Below, piece by piece: positions 52,686-62,689 of a stretch of DNA of 64,000 nucleotides. Under the pieces are notes generated by a model that was not told where the DNA came from, made no database searches, and saw only the letters and a list, made by a program, of their open reading frames with translations. Made by a program: the position numbers and the translations under genes. Within the stretch, counting starts at the first letter, position 1. Each line of letters opens with the position of its first letter. The stretch comes from Paenibacillus sp. 19GGS1-52 (lineage in GTDB: Bacteria; Bacillota; Bacilli; Paenibacillales; Paenibacillaceae): positions 4,526,001 through 4,590,000 of the forward strand of contig NZ_CP059724.1 of assembly GCF_022369515.1 (NCBI RefSeq), written 5' to 3'.

Positions 52686-53516
52686 ATGAAGGGAGAGTTA
52701 TTCTTCTCGCCGGGACTGCCCCTGTATGTAAATCGATGTGTCGAAGCTTTTGATCTGCATGAACACCGCCATGATTTTCTGGAAATCAGTTATGTCAGTG
52801 AAGGCAGCGGCACACACATGATGGGCGATTCTGCCGTACCCGTCACTCAAGGGGATATTTTCCGATTGCCCGTGGGCATCTCTCATGTCTTTCGCCCAGC
52901 TTCAACGAACGGGAAGCAGCCTTTAATTGTCTATAACTGCCTTTTAGATGTGAACTCCTTTTCCGCGATCAGCCAGTCCTTCCCCGGAGGCAATGAACTC
53001 CTTCCGTTGCTGATGGATGACCATTACCAACACTATAAGGACCACTATGGGGAATTCCAGCGCCTCTTCCAGCAGCTCCACCACGAATACAGATCGGATC
53101 GTTGCGGCCGGGAAATTGCCCTTTACAGCACTGTTTTTCAACTTCTACTCTTCCTGCACCGGCTTGAGACTGAACCGGAAGGTGGGGAAGCGTCACTGTT
53201 CATTCGCCTGGAATCCGTACTAAACGATCTACATACACGTTTTTCTTCACGGATTACTGTGGTAGGGATGGCTCAAAAAATGGGCCTTAGCGAACGACAG
53301 TTCCACCGTATCTTTCAGAAGCAAACCGGGATGAATATGACTGTATATTTACAAAACGTCAGAATTCATGCCGCCTGCAATCTGTTGCAAACCACCGAGC
53401 GTAAGATCAGCGATATTGCAGCGGCAGTTGGCTATCAGGACCTATCCTATTTCCATACTATCTTCCGCAAAAAAGTTGGCCTCTCTCCACAAACCTACCG
53501 TCGGTCCCTAGTTTAA
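52686..53516 (+). CDS. AraC-family regulator divergent from the rhamnosidase gene
   Basis: A 276-residue regulator with a cupin sensor domain (FDLHEHRHDFLEISYVSEGSGTHM; DIFRLPVGISHVF) and a C-terminal AraC helix-turn-helix pair (ITVVGMAQKMGLSERQFHRIFQKQTGMNM; ISDIAAAVGYQDLSYFHTIFRKKVGLSP). The layout fits RhaS/RhaR-type sugar activators. The start is uncertain: ATG 52686 lacks a strong ribosome binding site, and ATG 52584 would put a cre site in the coding region. It probably controls the divergent GH78 gene. Confidence 0.85.
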   Translation: MKGELFFSPGLPLYVNRCVEAFDLHEHRHDFLEISYVSEGSGTHMMGDSAVPVTQGDIFRLPVGISHVFRPASTNGKQPLIVYNCLLDVNSFSAISQSFPGGNELLPLLMDDHYQHYKDHYGEFQRLFQQLHHEYRSDRCGREIALYSTVFQLLLFLHRLETEPEGGEASLFIRLESVLNDLHTRFSSRITVVGMAQKMGLSERQFHRIFQKQTGMNMTVYLQNVRIHAACNLLQTTERKISDIAAAVGYQDLSYFHTIFRKKVGLSPQTYRRSLV

Positions 53517-53547
53517 TTTAATACAGTTGTAACATGAAACATCAAAT

Positions 53548-53580
53548 AAGCAGGCCCCTGTTACATTCAGGAACCTGCTT
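53548..53580. terminator. Likely bidirectional intrinsic terminator
   Basis: A 7-bp outer stem AAGCAGG with CCTGCTT, plus an inner CTG/CAG pair, is followed by GTTT. It lies between the convergent AraC (+) and mannosidase (-) genes. Confidence 0.65.
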
Positions 53581-53610
53581 GTTTACTGGATACTCTACCA
53601 ATCTATGAAC

Positions 53611-56115
53611 CTAATTCAATGCACTCACACTCAAACCGGCAAAAGAAACAGGAATCCCTTCAGGATGACTGATCTGGATTATGCGTATTTCGTTAGGCAG
53701 CAGATCAAAGTAATTATCACTAAAGCGAACTCGACCTTGCGGCAGATCGATTTTGACCATCCGCGCCAAGGTACCCATTGCGGTTATCGTCACGGTCTGA
53801 GATGCCTCATCCGATACGATCTCCAGTTCTGCAGCTTTCATTAGCAGATCCTTCTGATCCCGCAAATAACAAAGGTTATCTGGAGCAGCAAATCCTTCAG
53901 CAGATACCTTGACCACTACTCCTTCAGCTAAATTACCATTAAGCGCTTCTGCCTCGTCTACTTGGCCTAGATATACTGCCGTATTACAAGGGACATTAGC
54001 CTCCCAAGCCTTAACGAACACTTCCTTACCTTCATAAGTAATGACTTGTAAGGTTACTTTTCCAGCATACGATTCTAACGTATCGTTTACTACCCATACC
54101 TGAAGCGGCTCACCCGGCTCATGCTCAACAGATAACAATAAAGGATGATAGAATTTTTTGGCGTAATAGTAAGAAGCTTTAGGCAACAGCTCATAGTCAA
54201 TCATCGACCAGCTTGTCCCCGGCCAGCTATCATTTAACTGCCAGATCAATGTACCGCTTGTCCGCTGCTTATTCCGCCGGTAATGTTCCACACCGTATTT
54301 TAAGCCTTCAGCTTGAGTCAGCATAGAGAAATTCATATACTCCTCAATGTTCTGGGGAATCCCGGTGTACCCTTCCATCAACAAAATACCCTTCTGATGA
54401 TTGGTATCCTTGTTCCGGTAGGCCATCTCCACACTACCCCAATAGAACTGGCCTGCGGGTATATTTTTCTCTAAGGTATAACGATTGGCTGAAGCATGCA
54501 TACCAAATTCACTATTAAATAAGGTGCGGTCTTTCTTGAAATTCTTGAAAGTTACCCCTGCAATGCTATAATCCAGCACAGGACGATCTCCGAATTGCCG
54601 CGGATACACAGACCCATGCCATACCTGCCAATTATGCCGGTCTCCTACGTCCGGATCATTATCATCATTACCTCCGTAAGGAGAAGACGGCCAGTAGGCA
54701 CGGCTATCATCCAGCTCGGCAAGCACCTCAGGAATCAATTCATGATAGATGCTTCTGCCATAGAATGGCGAGGTAATATCCCCGCTGGAGGATTTCATAT
54801 CATACAACCAATCAATCTCATTATTCCCGCACCAGAGCGCCAGAGAAGCGTGATTACGTAATCTTTTGACATTATAAATGACTTCATTTCGCACATTGTC
54901 CATGAAATCGCGGTTGTAGTCTGGAAATAAGGCATTGGCAAAAGCAAAATCCTGCCAGACCAACACTCCCCGTCGATCACATTCGTTATAAAAAACATCC
55001 TTCTCATAGATCCCGCCTGCCCACACGCGCAGCATATTCATATGACCTTCGACCGCCAGATCAATCAACTCACAATACCTGGCATCCGGTGCTGAACCGA
55101 TGAAATGATCTACAGGTATCCAGTTCGCCCCCTTGGCGAATACCTTGACTCCATTTAGCAGAAAAGCAAAGCTGGGATTGTCGCGCTCGTCCTGCAGCTC
55201 TAATTCAAGGGTACGGATACCAAGGGTTTGCCGGCTGCTATCCACCATCTGTCCATCTGCGAACAGATTGACTTGCAGCTCATACAAATAAGGCTGCCCC
55301 AGATCATGTGTCCACCATAGCTGCGGGGAATTCAACACTAAATCTACACTTGCGTTTGTACCTTCCACAGCGACCCTATCTTCTGCTACCCGCTGTCCCG
55401 CTTGATCCAGAAGGATAATCTCGCAGTCTATATGGAGATGTTTAGAATAGGCTTTCACCTCTACATCAATTAATACAGTCGCTTCATCTTTACTGGCATC
55501 TGCTGTTCTAGCGAATACGGAATTTAGCTTGGCAACAGACTTCCGCTCTATACACACCGCTCCCCAAATCCCGACAGTAACCATACGCGGACCCCAATCC
55601 CAGCCGAAATTCATCGCAGCTTTACGAATCCACGGACGTTCCTTTGTATAGGAGGACCACTGGAACAGCTCTTTCTGTTCATGATGCTTACGGAGTGGAT
55701 CGAATTTCACGGCGATACAGTTCCAACCATTCCGTACAATGCGGGTAACATCAAAGGCATGAGCCATCATCATATTGTGGGTTGACCCTACTTCAAGTCC
55801 ATTCACGAATACGGTTGCAAAAGTATCCAGACCTTCAAAGATCAACTCATGCCGCTCATCCGATTCTGCTGTAACCTCATAATTAAATTGGCCCCGGTAC
55901 CACCATTCCTCATCTTCAATCCAGCGGCTCTTGATATCGTTATGACCGAAATAAGGGTGATCTATAATATTACGCTCGATAAGAGTGCTATGAACATCCC
56001 CCGGAACCTTGGCAGTAATCCAGAAACGATCATCGAATCCGGGAGTAGCCAATTCATAGGGTTTCATTTGTCCTGCTGGAAAGTGTTGAAGCTTCCACGC
56101 CGCGGATATTTGCAT
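53611..56115 (-). CDS. GH2 beta-mannosidase
   Basis: An 834-residue glycoside hydrolase family 2 protein. N-terminal jelly-roll and Ig-like domains (about 1-300) precede the barrel, with acid/base Glu in WCGNNEID and nucleophile in LFNSEFGM. Both the sugar-binding WDWGPR motif and the overall pattern match beta-mannosidases rather than beta-galactosidases. No signal peptide. The ATG at 56115 has GGAG nine bases upstream. It lies 12 nt after the YesN gene, and with the upstream transporter it forms a manno-oligosaccharide uptake and cleavage locus. Confidence 0.9.
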   Translation of the reverse strand: MQISAAWKLQHFPAGQMKPYELATPGFDDRFWITAKVPGDVHSTLIERNIIDHPYFGHNDIKSRWIEDEEWWYRGQFNYEVTAESDERHELIFEGLDTFATVFVNGLEVGSTHNMMMAHAFDVTRIVRNGWNCIAVKFDPLRKHHEQKELFQWSSYTKERPWIRKAAMNFGWDWGPRMVTVGIWGAVCIERKSVAKLNSVFARTADASKDEATVLIDVEVKAYSKHLHIDCEIILLDQAGQRVAEDRVAVEGTNASVDLVLNSPQLWWTHDLGQPYLYELQVNLFADGQMVDSSRQTLGIRTLELELQDERDNPSFAFLLNGVKVFAKGANWIPVDHFIGSAPDARYCELIDLAVEGHMNMLRVWAGGIYEKDVFYNECDRRGVLVWQDFAFANALFPDYNRDFMDNVRNEVIYNVKRLRNHASLALWCGNNEIDWLYDMKSSSGDITSPFYGRSIYHELIPEVLAELDDSRAYWPSSPYGGNDDNDPDVGDRHNWQVWHGSVYPRQFGDRPVLDYSIAGVTFKNFKKDRTLFNSEFGMHASANRYTLEKNIPAGQFYWGSVEMAYRNKDTNHQKGILLMEGYTGIPQNIEEYMNFSMLTQAEGLKYGVEHYRRNKQRTSGTLIWQLNDSWPGTSWSMIDYELLPKASYYYAKKFYHPLLLSVEHEPGEPLQVWVVNDTLESYAGKVTLQVITYEGKEVFVKAWEANVPCNTAVYLGQVDEAEALNGNLAEGVVVKVSAEGFAAPDNLCYLRDQKDLLMKAAELEIVSDEASQTVTITAMGTLARMVKIDLPQGRVRFSDNYFDLLPNEIRIIQISHPEGIPVSFAGLSVSALN

Positions 56116-56127
56116 GCTCATCATCTC

Positions 56128-57693
56128 CTAAAGGGATTCACACGGTGCAGACCCGCGAAATTCGCTGGGTGTTTTGCCCGTATGCTTTTTGAATATTTTA
56201 CTGAAATATTTGACATCACTATAACCCACCTGAGCGGCAACTTCACTAATTTTGGCAGGGGAGCCCGCTAGGACTTCCATCGCTCGCTGCATTTTGATCC
56301 GGGTGACGAAATCCCCAAAGGTAATACCGGTCTCCTTCTTAAATACATCACTCAAATGATTGGGATGGACATGAATATGCTTTGCGACACGTTGCAGACT
56401 GACATCCTGCTCCAGATGCACCTCAATAAAAGCTCTAGCTTTGTTGATATGTGCGGCTTGACCTTCAGCAATATCCGTATGATACATCCTCATGATATTA
56501 TACAGCTGTTGAAACAGCTCATCTTTAGAAACATTGTTCATACTGGCTTGCAGTTGCACGGAATAGTCCTTCAGAATATTCTCACGTCCCGTGATTTTCA
56601 GCAATCGATCCAACCAACGTTGTGATACGATCGTAACCGATTGTATCGCAGCTGCTAGCGATTGAAGCGTCAATTGCGGGTCATCCATCAATTCTTGAAT
56701 ATACTGCTGCACCCAATTTTTCAGCGCAACCACGTCATTATCCAGAAGGATCACAGCTAGTCTTTGTTCTTCTTCTCGTGTGCATATAGTCTTGCCACCT
56801 GTACGTTGCTTAATCTCCTCATAGTTCCAGCTCTTCTTTGGCAGGAAAGATTGATATCCTGTTGCATAATCAGCAGAGCTATAGGATTCATGTAGCTCTT
56901 GTACGTCTGTGACAGATACTCCTGCAGCTGCATAAAGAGTACATTTGAGCAACCGTTCTATTTTGTGGCAGATGAATTGATCCGGCTGAAAATCACCGCT
57001 CCATTGCTGTGAAGGTGTGACAACAACAATGCGGTTCTTCTGAATTAAGGTGGCACAAGTTAATAACTCATGCAACATATTCTGAACAGCATAAACCAGC
57101 AATGAGTTAGCGTCTCTGGCATGATCCCAGCCTTCCGCCACGATGATTACAACCTGCATGCAAGTGTTTCCATACTCTTGCTGTTTCTGTAAATGACTCA
57201 GAAACAGCAGCTGTTTCGGTTTATCCAGTGGAATCGATTCACCGTCAATGACATAACGCTGGAACATGTGGTCCTTCTCATCCGACTTGGAGATGACATT
57301 CTGGCTATGATTAGCCCAGCGTTCCTCAGCACGATGCTTCGCCTTTAGAACGGTATTCATAATCTCTTCCGGTCGACTGGTCTTGAGAATGTAATCGCTG
57401 ATATTCTGCCGGATCGCTTGCTGAGTATAGACGAAATCATCATACCCCGATAAAATAATGATCTCTAGCTCAGGCAGGATCAGACTTGCTTCCTCTGCCA
57501 GCTGCAGACCACTTTTACCTGTCATTTGAATATCCGTTAACAGAATATGGGGTTTCTCTTGCGGGATTCTCTCCAGTGCTTCTTCCGCAGATGCGGCAGG
57601 CTCGAGCAACTCTAATCCTAAGTCATTCCAATTAATGACTTTAGCCAACCCTGTTCTAATAATGACTTCGTCATCAACAATCATGATTCTCAT
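56128..57693 (-). CDS. yesN: YesN-type response regulator (receiver plus AraC helix-turn-helix)
   Basis: A 521-residue response regulator. The N-terminal receiver (MRIMIVDDEVIIRTGL; phospho-Asp in ILLTDIQMTGKSG; Lys in DYILKTSRPEE) is followed by a long linker and a C-terminal AraC helix-turn-helix (HINKARAFIEVHLEQDVSLQRVAKHIHVHPNHLSDVFKKETG). YesN-type regulators control adjacent sugar transport operons. It sits one base after the histidine kinase stop and is translated with it. Confidence 0.9.
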   Translation of the reverse strand: MRIMIVDDEVIIRTGLAKVINWNDLGLELLEPAASAEEALERIPQEKPHILLTDIQMTGKSGLQLAEEASLILPELEIIILSGYDDFVYTQQAIRQNISDYILKTSRPEEIMNTVLKAKHRAEERWANHSQNVISKSDEKDHMFQRYVIDGESIPLDKPKQLLFLSHLQKQQEYGNTCMQVVIIVAEGWDHARDANSLLVYAVQNMLHELLTCATLIQKNRIVVVTPSQQWSGDFQPDQFICHKIERLLKCTLYAAAGVSVTDVQELHESYSSADYATGYQSFLPKKSWNYEEIKQRTGGKTICTREEEQRLAVILLDNDVVALKNWVQQYIQELMDDPQLTLQSLAAAIQSVTIVSQRWLDRLLKITGRENILKDYSVQLQASMNNVSKDELFQQLYNIMRMYHTDIAEGQAAHINKARAFIEVHLEQDVSLQRVAKHIHVHPNHLSDVFKKETGITFGDFVTRIKMQRAMEVLAGSPAKISEVAAQVGYSDVKYFSKIFKKHTGKTPSEFRGSAPCESL

Positions 57694-57694
57694 A

Positions 57695-59467
57695 TTATCC
57701 CTCCCGGATGGGAATCGAGAAAGAGATGCGAGTTCCCTGGTTTACACGACTCTGGATATTCAGCTGTGACTCCGACCCATAATGGAGAATAAGGCGTTCA
57801 TTCACATTCCGCAAGCCATACCCACCCAGCCCCTCAAGGGGTATATCCTCTGTACTCAGGAGGTTGTTTTTCACTTGATCCAGCTGCTCTACGGTCATGC
57901 CAATTCCATCATCAAGGATAAGAAAGCACATAAGCCCCTCTTTTTTCTCCAGATATATCGTGATCGTTCCCTTCTCCTTCTTCTTCTGAATTCCGTGCAG
58001 CATCGCATTCTCCACCAATGGCTGTAATAGAAGCTTCAGCATAACTTTATCATTCAATTCAGCATCAATGATGAAATCGACTTCAAATTGATCTGGAAAG
58101 CGAATCGATTGGATCTGGGCATAATTTTGGATATGGGCCAATTCCTGATGGACGGGATAGTAGTCTTTTCCTTTATTCAGACTTATACGCAGAAAATCAC
58201 TTAGCGCTTGAACCATATCGGCAATACGCTTCTCATCATCCATCAGCGCAATCCAGTGAATAGAGGATAACGTATTATACAGAAAATGCGGATTAATCTG
58301 CGATTGCAAAGCCCGAATATCGGCCTCTTTCTTCCGAACTCCATCACGGATCAATTCTTCTTTCAAGAGAGCGATTTGTTTGCCCAGCATATTGTAGCTT
58401 TTACCCAGCATGCCAATCTCATCTGTTGAAGCACTCGGAAAAATAGGCAGCGGACGTTCAGGATCAATTCGAGTCAGCAGCCTCGTAAGCACACGCAGCG
58501 GGTTGGTCACCCGCTGAACGACAAACAAAATCAAACCTGCACTGAGCCCTACAGAGAGCGCTACGGCAATAAGGGTGAGCTGCCAGATGTAACGATTCTG
58601 TGAGCTATAGATGTCATACGGTATGGTACCGATCAACATCCAGTCTAAATTGGGGTGACGATAGTGTAGAATGGTTTGTTTGGCATCACCATCTCCAAAG
58701 GTGTTACTTCCCGTCTTGGCTTGACTAAATCCCTGTATCACTCCTGGATACAAGGAATCGAATGGCTTGGACAGCCAGCTTTTATTCGTAGCGGAGAGAA
58801 TTTCACCTTTATCATTGACTAAGGCAACTTGACCTTGCCCCTCCCCAAGCTGCGGCTGAGACCAATATTCGGAGATCACCGCTTCGTCTAAACTGATGGC
58901 CAGCCAGCCTAATGTATTGTAATCATGAATACTCCGCAGCGGTCTTATAAAGGTGATGATATTCTTCGCTCCTGCATAATCACGGACCGAATAGACACCT
59001 GTCCATTCCTTCTCTTTCACTGCGCTCATATCCAGTTGACTGGTTAAATCAGAATTATATAAGGTAGTCGTTGATAATGCTGTTGAGCCTTTGGAGGGGT
59101 AGAGCGTAATGTCAGAAATGTAGGGCTTAGAGCTGGCCAAATTAGTGATCATACCTACGATATCCCCACTGCTGCTGCTGCTATTGCTACTACTGCTGCT
59201 AACCTCGTCTAACGAACCCAGCCACTGCTGGATTTCACGGTCCCCGATGAGGAAGAGCGAAATATTCTCAACATCCTGGATGATAAATCGTAAATTCCCA
59301 TCCATTTGCCTTAAGGTGTCCATCCCGGCAAGCTTTGTTTTGTCTTCCGTAATTCGCAAAGAAATGACATAAGCAAAGCTACCTAGAAATAACAGCGGGA
59401 TCAGGATCGAAACCAGCATTAAGATAAACAGCTTGCGTCGCAAGGAGCTTTGTATCCATTGTCTCAT
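57695..59467 (-). CDS. yesM: YesM-type sensor histidine kinase
   Basis: A 590-residue membrane kinase. Two helices (about residues 10-33 and 290-315) frame an extracytoplasmic dCache-like sensor, followed by HAMP, a His-kinase domain (QINPHFLYNTLSSIHW, phospho-His) and HATPase (LLLQPLVENAMLHGI, DDGIGMT, GYGLRNVNERL). It pairs with the downstream YesN regulator and probably senses an oligosaccharide or its binding protein. Start ATG 59467 is preferred (GGAGG 11 bases upstream); 59485 is the alternative. The loop near residue 100 contains a run of serines coded by a GCT/AGC-type repeat. Confidence 0.9.
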   Translation of the reverse strand: MRQWIQSSLRRKLFILMLVSILIPLLFLGSFAYVISLRITEDKTKLAGMDTLRQMDGNLRFIIQDVENISLFLIGDREIQQWLGSLDEVSSSSSNSSSSSGDIVGMITNLASSKPYISDITLYPSKGSTALSTTTLYNSDLTSQLDMSAVKEKEWTGVYSVRDYAGAKNIITFIRPLRSIHDYNTLGWLAISLDEAVISEYWSQPQLGEGQGQVALVNDKGEILSATNKSWLSKPFDSLYPGVIQGFSQAKTGSNTFGDGDAKQTILHYRHPNLDWMLIGTIPYDIYSSQNRYIWQLTLIAVALSVGLSAGLILFVVQRVTNPLRVLTRLLTRIDPERPLPIFPSASTDEIGMLGKSYNMLGKQIALLKEELIRDGVRKKEADIRALQSQINPHFLYNTLSSIHWIALMDDEKRIADMVQALSDFLRISLNKGKDYYPVHQELAHIQNYAQIQSIRFPDQFEVDFIIDAELNDKVMLKLLLQPLVENAMLHGIQKKKEKGTITIYLEKKEGLMCFLILDDGIGMTVEQLDQVKNNLLSTEDIPLEGLGGYGLRNVNERLILHYGSESQLNIQSRVNQGTRISFSIPIREG

Positions 59468-59523
59468 CAGTGCTTGTTCCTCCATCTTCTCCGCCTCTAG
59501 GTAGCTGCTTTTATAACAGTTGT

Positions 59524-60351
59524 CTAGCCTTTAACCGCTCCTGCTGTCATCCCCTTCATCACTTGATCCTGGAAGATCAGATAGATCAGAATGGTAGGAA
59601 TGACGGAGATCGTCATTGCAGCCAGCGTGAGACCATAATCCGTCTGATAGCCATCGGCGAAATTGGCGATTCCCAGCGGGAGTGTTTTTAGTTTTGTTTT
59701 ATTAATAAGAACTAACGCAAAAGAGAAGTCATTCCACGAATGTAGAAAGCTTAAGATCGTAACCGTTGACAAGGCAGGAGTGGATATCGGCAGAATAATC
59801 CTTCTGAATAGCCCCCATAAGCCTGTGCCATCGATAAAAGCTGCTTCTTCAATCTCTTTAGGGATCGTGCTCAGGTAAGCGGTGAGTACAAAGATCGCCG
59901 TAGGCAGAGCAAAAGCCGTATATGGAAATATTAAAGCCCAATACGTATTCAGCATGGACATCTGTTTCATCAGAATAAAGAGCGGAACCAAGGTGCTGTG
60001 AATGGGAATCAGCATTCCGACGACGAAGAACGTCATGATCCAACCCTTTAAGCGGAATTGAAACCGGGCCAGAATAAAGGAGGCCAAGGCTGCGACAAAT
60101 AAGGTGATAATCAATGAGCCTACAGAGACAATCATCGAGTTCATAAAAGCGGTTCCAAGCTTCGAGCTTTCCCAAGCGCGAATGAAATTATCAAAGTGCC
60201 AAATCTTCGGCAGCCCGAAGGGATGGCTATAGAAATCTTCATTGGTCTTAAACGCACTGATAATAAGCCAAAAGAAAGGGTACAGAGTAAAAATACCATA
60301 TCCCGTCAATAACGTCCAAAATAGTCCTTTTTTCATTCTCATTATATACAT
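59524..60351 (-). CDS. Sugar ABC transporter permease (LplC/MalG-type)
   Basis: A 275-residue inner-membrane permease with six helices and the EAA loop for ATPase contact (EEAAFIDGTGLWGLFRRIILPIS). It pairs with the permease encoded upstream and the solute-binding lipoprotein. No ATPase gene is present in the operon, which is usual for this class in Paenibacillus, where a shared MsmX-type ATPase serves many importers. GGAGG seven bases before ATG 60351. Confidence 0.9.
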   Translation of the reverse strand: MYIMRMKKGLFWTLLTGYGIFTLYPFFWLIISAFKTNEDFYSHPFGLPKIWHFDNFIRAWESSKLGTAFMNSMIVSVGSLIITLFVAALASFILARFQFRLKGWIMTFFVVGMLIPIHSTLVPLFILMKQMSMLNTYWALIFPYTAFALPTAIFVLTAYLSTIPKEIEEAAFIDGTGLWGLFRRIILPISTPALSTVTILSFLHSWNDFSFALVLINKTKLKTLPLGIANFADGYQTDYGLTLAAMTISVIPTILIYLIFQDQVMKGMTAGAVKG

Positions 60352-60371
60352 GATCGTCCCTCCTCTCTGAT

Positions 60372-61247
60372 TTACTGTTTGGGCTTTCTACTGGTAATCC
60401 ATTGGCTGGTCCCGATTAGAATAAGACTGATTAGCACAATGGTTGTGGAGATTGCACTACCAAACCCATAACGGTAAGAGGTAAACGTTGAATTATACAT
60501 ATAGGTGGCTAAGAGTTCTGTAGCATGTGCCGGTCCACCTTTGGTCATGATGTAAACAAGGTCAAAGGATTTCAGACTGCCTGAAATACAGAGAACCAAC
60601 GCTACTTGTACCGTTCCCCAAATCATAGGAAGTGAAATCGAGGCTAATTTCCTTAATCCAGTGGCCCCATCGAGCTGGGCAGCATCATGAATTTCTCCAG
60701 GAATATTCTGTAGTGCAGACATAAAGATAATCAGATACAAACCTACGAAGCTCCAGATCAACGGAGGAATAAGCGCGAAAATAGCGATTTTATCATCAGA
60801 TAACCATTGCAGCTTCCAGCTTTCCAAACCTAATGCATCCAAGAAGAAATTGAGAATACCAATCTGCGGGTGGTAAATATACTGCCAAATCATCCCGATA
60901 ACGACGGTAGACAGCACCATTGGCAAGAAGATTGCCGAGCGCAAGAAACGTTGCAGGAAATTATTTTTACTCAAAAGAATAGCTAATATAAGTGCGAGTG
61001 GCACCTGACCCAGCACGGCTGCTCCGACAAAAATAAAATTGTTCTTCAGCGCACGCCAGAATATCGGGTCATGTACAATTTCCACATAATTGTCTAATCC
61101 AATAAACGATGAAGCTCCGATCCCTGACCAATCGAAGAACCCATAATACGCAGACCAAATCACGGGTACAAAAACAAATAGTGCATAGATCAGCATAGCC
61201 GGAAGTAAACCCATTATTATAAAACGACGACTTCGCAAAGTATTCAT
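60372..61247 (-). CDS. Sugar ABC transporter permease (LplB/MalF-type)
   Basis: A 291-residue permease with six helices and the EAA motif (GEIHDAAQLDGATGLRKLASISLPMI). It forms the heterodimer with the second permease. The ATG at 61247 follows GGGAAGTG; the TTG at 61250 is less likely. It lies 20 nt before the next permease gene. Expression may be lower than that of the binding protein because of the hairpin at 61277-61294. Confidence 0.9.
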   Translation of the reverse strand: MNTLRSRRFIIMGLLPAMLIYALFVFVPVIWSAYYGFFDWSGIGASSFIGLDNYVEIVHDPIFWRALKNNFIFVGAAVLGQVPLALILAILLSKNNFLQRFLRSAIFLPMVLSTVVIGMIWQYIYHPQIGILNFFLDALGLESWKLQWLSDDKIAIFALIPPLIWSFVGLYLIIFMSALQNIPGEIHDAAQLDGATGLRKLASISLPMIWGTVQVALVLCISGSLKSFDLVYIMTKGGPAHATELLATYMYNSTFTSYRYGFGSAISTTIVLISLILIGTSQWITSRKPKQ

Positions 61248-61276
61248 CAAGTTTCACTTCCCTTATGAAAGGTGAA

Positions 61277-61294
61277 CCCTCCCTTACGGGAGGG
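61277..61294 (-). promoter_or_regulatory. Intercistronic hairpin between binding-protein and permease genes
   Basis: A perfect 7-bp all-GC-rich stem (61277-61283 with 61288-61294) has a 4-nt loop and no T-run. Such hairpins stabilise the upstream mRNA and partly terminate, giving more binding protein than permease. Confidence 0.55.
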
Positions 61295-61309
61295 CCTGTA
61301 TGGTGTATC

Positions 61310-62623
61310 TTATTTACCAAGCGCCTTAGCTTGAGCATCCTGTATTTTCTTAGCGATATCTTCTGGATTTCCACCCATCAGCAATTCCTGCAGACCATTA
61401 TTAGTGACTTCAACAGCAGCAGAGCTTAATTTGGCGTCATATACCGGGCTGATCTTTACATTCTTCATCAATTCATGTAACTCAACGAATAGCGGATTTG
61501 CTTTACTTGGGTCCAATTCAAGGTTATAGCTTATCAAAGTACTGCTATCCAGCGTGGCCTGTTGTCCATCTGGACCGGACAGGGCATATAACAATTCCAT
61601 CGCCGCGTCCTTCTTCGCACCTGTTAATTTTTTGCTAATTCCCAGTCCTGTTCCCACAACACCTGCGGTAGAACCTGCATCGCCCTTACCTCCAGCAATG
61701 GAAGGAATAATGGTAATATGCGTGTTATCCAACACTTCTTTAGGTGCATTGCTTACCAGGTTAGCCAGCGCCCAGCCTCCATCAATAACCATCGCCGACT
61801 TCCCTTGGAAGTAGAGCTGCATCATTTGAGTTTCATCAATACCATTGAATCCATCCTGAAAAGCTTTTGCTTTACCTAAGTCCTGAAGAACTGTTAGGGC
61901 TTTGACAAACTCCGGATCCGTAAACTTTGCGCCATCCTGATTCACGGCCTTCAAGAACCAATCCGAACCTGTTACACGATCTGCGAGAGTACTAAAAATA
62001 GTGGACTGAGCCACCCAATTCGTCTTATTCCCTAAAGCAATGGGAATGATATCATTCTTATTAAAGGTATCAATCGCGGTCATCAGCTCATCCCAAGTCT
62101 TAGGAATAGCCACTTTATATTGATCGAATAGCAGTTTATTGTAGAAGATAAACGAAGTTGGCGCTAAATTCATCGGAACAGAATAGATGTTATCATCGAT
62201 CGTATAACCATCGAGCGCATTCGGAATGAAATTATCTCTCCACTCTGGCTTGCTGTCCAGAAATTCGTTAATCGGCTGGAGAAGATCCCCTTTTTGGAAT
62301 TCCTTAGTCATGGCATCAGGCCACATCACGAAGAGATCAGGCATTTCATCAGCGGCAGCTACAGTTCTAAGCCGTGTCTTCAACCCATCAGTCGGAAGTC
62401 CTTCATCTTCCAGCGTGACCTCAGGATGCGCAGTTTGGAAGTCCGCCAATAATTTTCGCATGGTCACCGACTTCGCGTCCTGACCTGTCCAGTTATGCCA
62501 CACCGTCAAGGTCACTTTTTCCCCTGTGCTGCCTCCATTATTGGCTGCTTCCTGATTGCTGCAGCCCGCTAGCATGATTACCGATAGAGCAGCGGCCAAG
62601 GCTGCTTTTGTAAATTTTCTCAT
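61310..62623 (-). CDS. Extracellular solute-binding lipoprotein of the sugar ABC transporter
   Basis: A 437-residue family-1 solute-binding protein. The lipobox VIMLAGCSN puts the lipidated Cys at residue 21. The mature part has the MalE/LplA-like fold (VTLTVWHNWTGQDAKSV, MLFVMWPDAMTKEF-like region, GKSAMVIDGGWAL). It captures oligosaccharides at the cell surface. First gene of the operon; GGAGGGTCACAA precedes ATG 62623. The next genes encode two permeases, the YesMN pair and beta-mannosidase, so manno-oligosaccharides are the likely ligand. Confidence 0.9.
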   Translation of the reverse strand: MRKFTKAALAAALSVIMLAGCSNQEAANNGGSTGEKVTLTVWHNWTGQDAKSVTMRKLLADFQTAHPEVTLEDEGLPTDGLKTRLRTVAAADEMPDLFVMWPDAMTKEFQKGDLLQPINEFLDSKPEWRDNFIPNALDGYTIDDNIYSVPMNLAPTSFIFYNKLLFDQYKVAIPKTWDELMTAIDTFNKNDIIPIALGNKTNWVAQSTIFSTLADRVTGSDWFLKAVNQDGAKFTDPEFVKALTVLQDLGKAKAFQDGFNGIDETQMMQLYFQGKSAMVIDGGWALANLVSNAPKEVLDNTHITIIPSIAGGKGDAGSTAGVVGTGLGISKKLTGAKKDAAMELLYALSGPDGQQATLDSSTLISYNLELDPSKANPLFVELHELMKNVKISPVYDAKLSSAAVEVTNNGLQELLMGGNPEDIAKKIQDAQAKALGK

Positions 62624-62689
62624 TTGTGACCCTCCTATAAGTTTTATGAGTCTACGCTGCTTCAGTTCTATGATCTAATATCATTCTAA

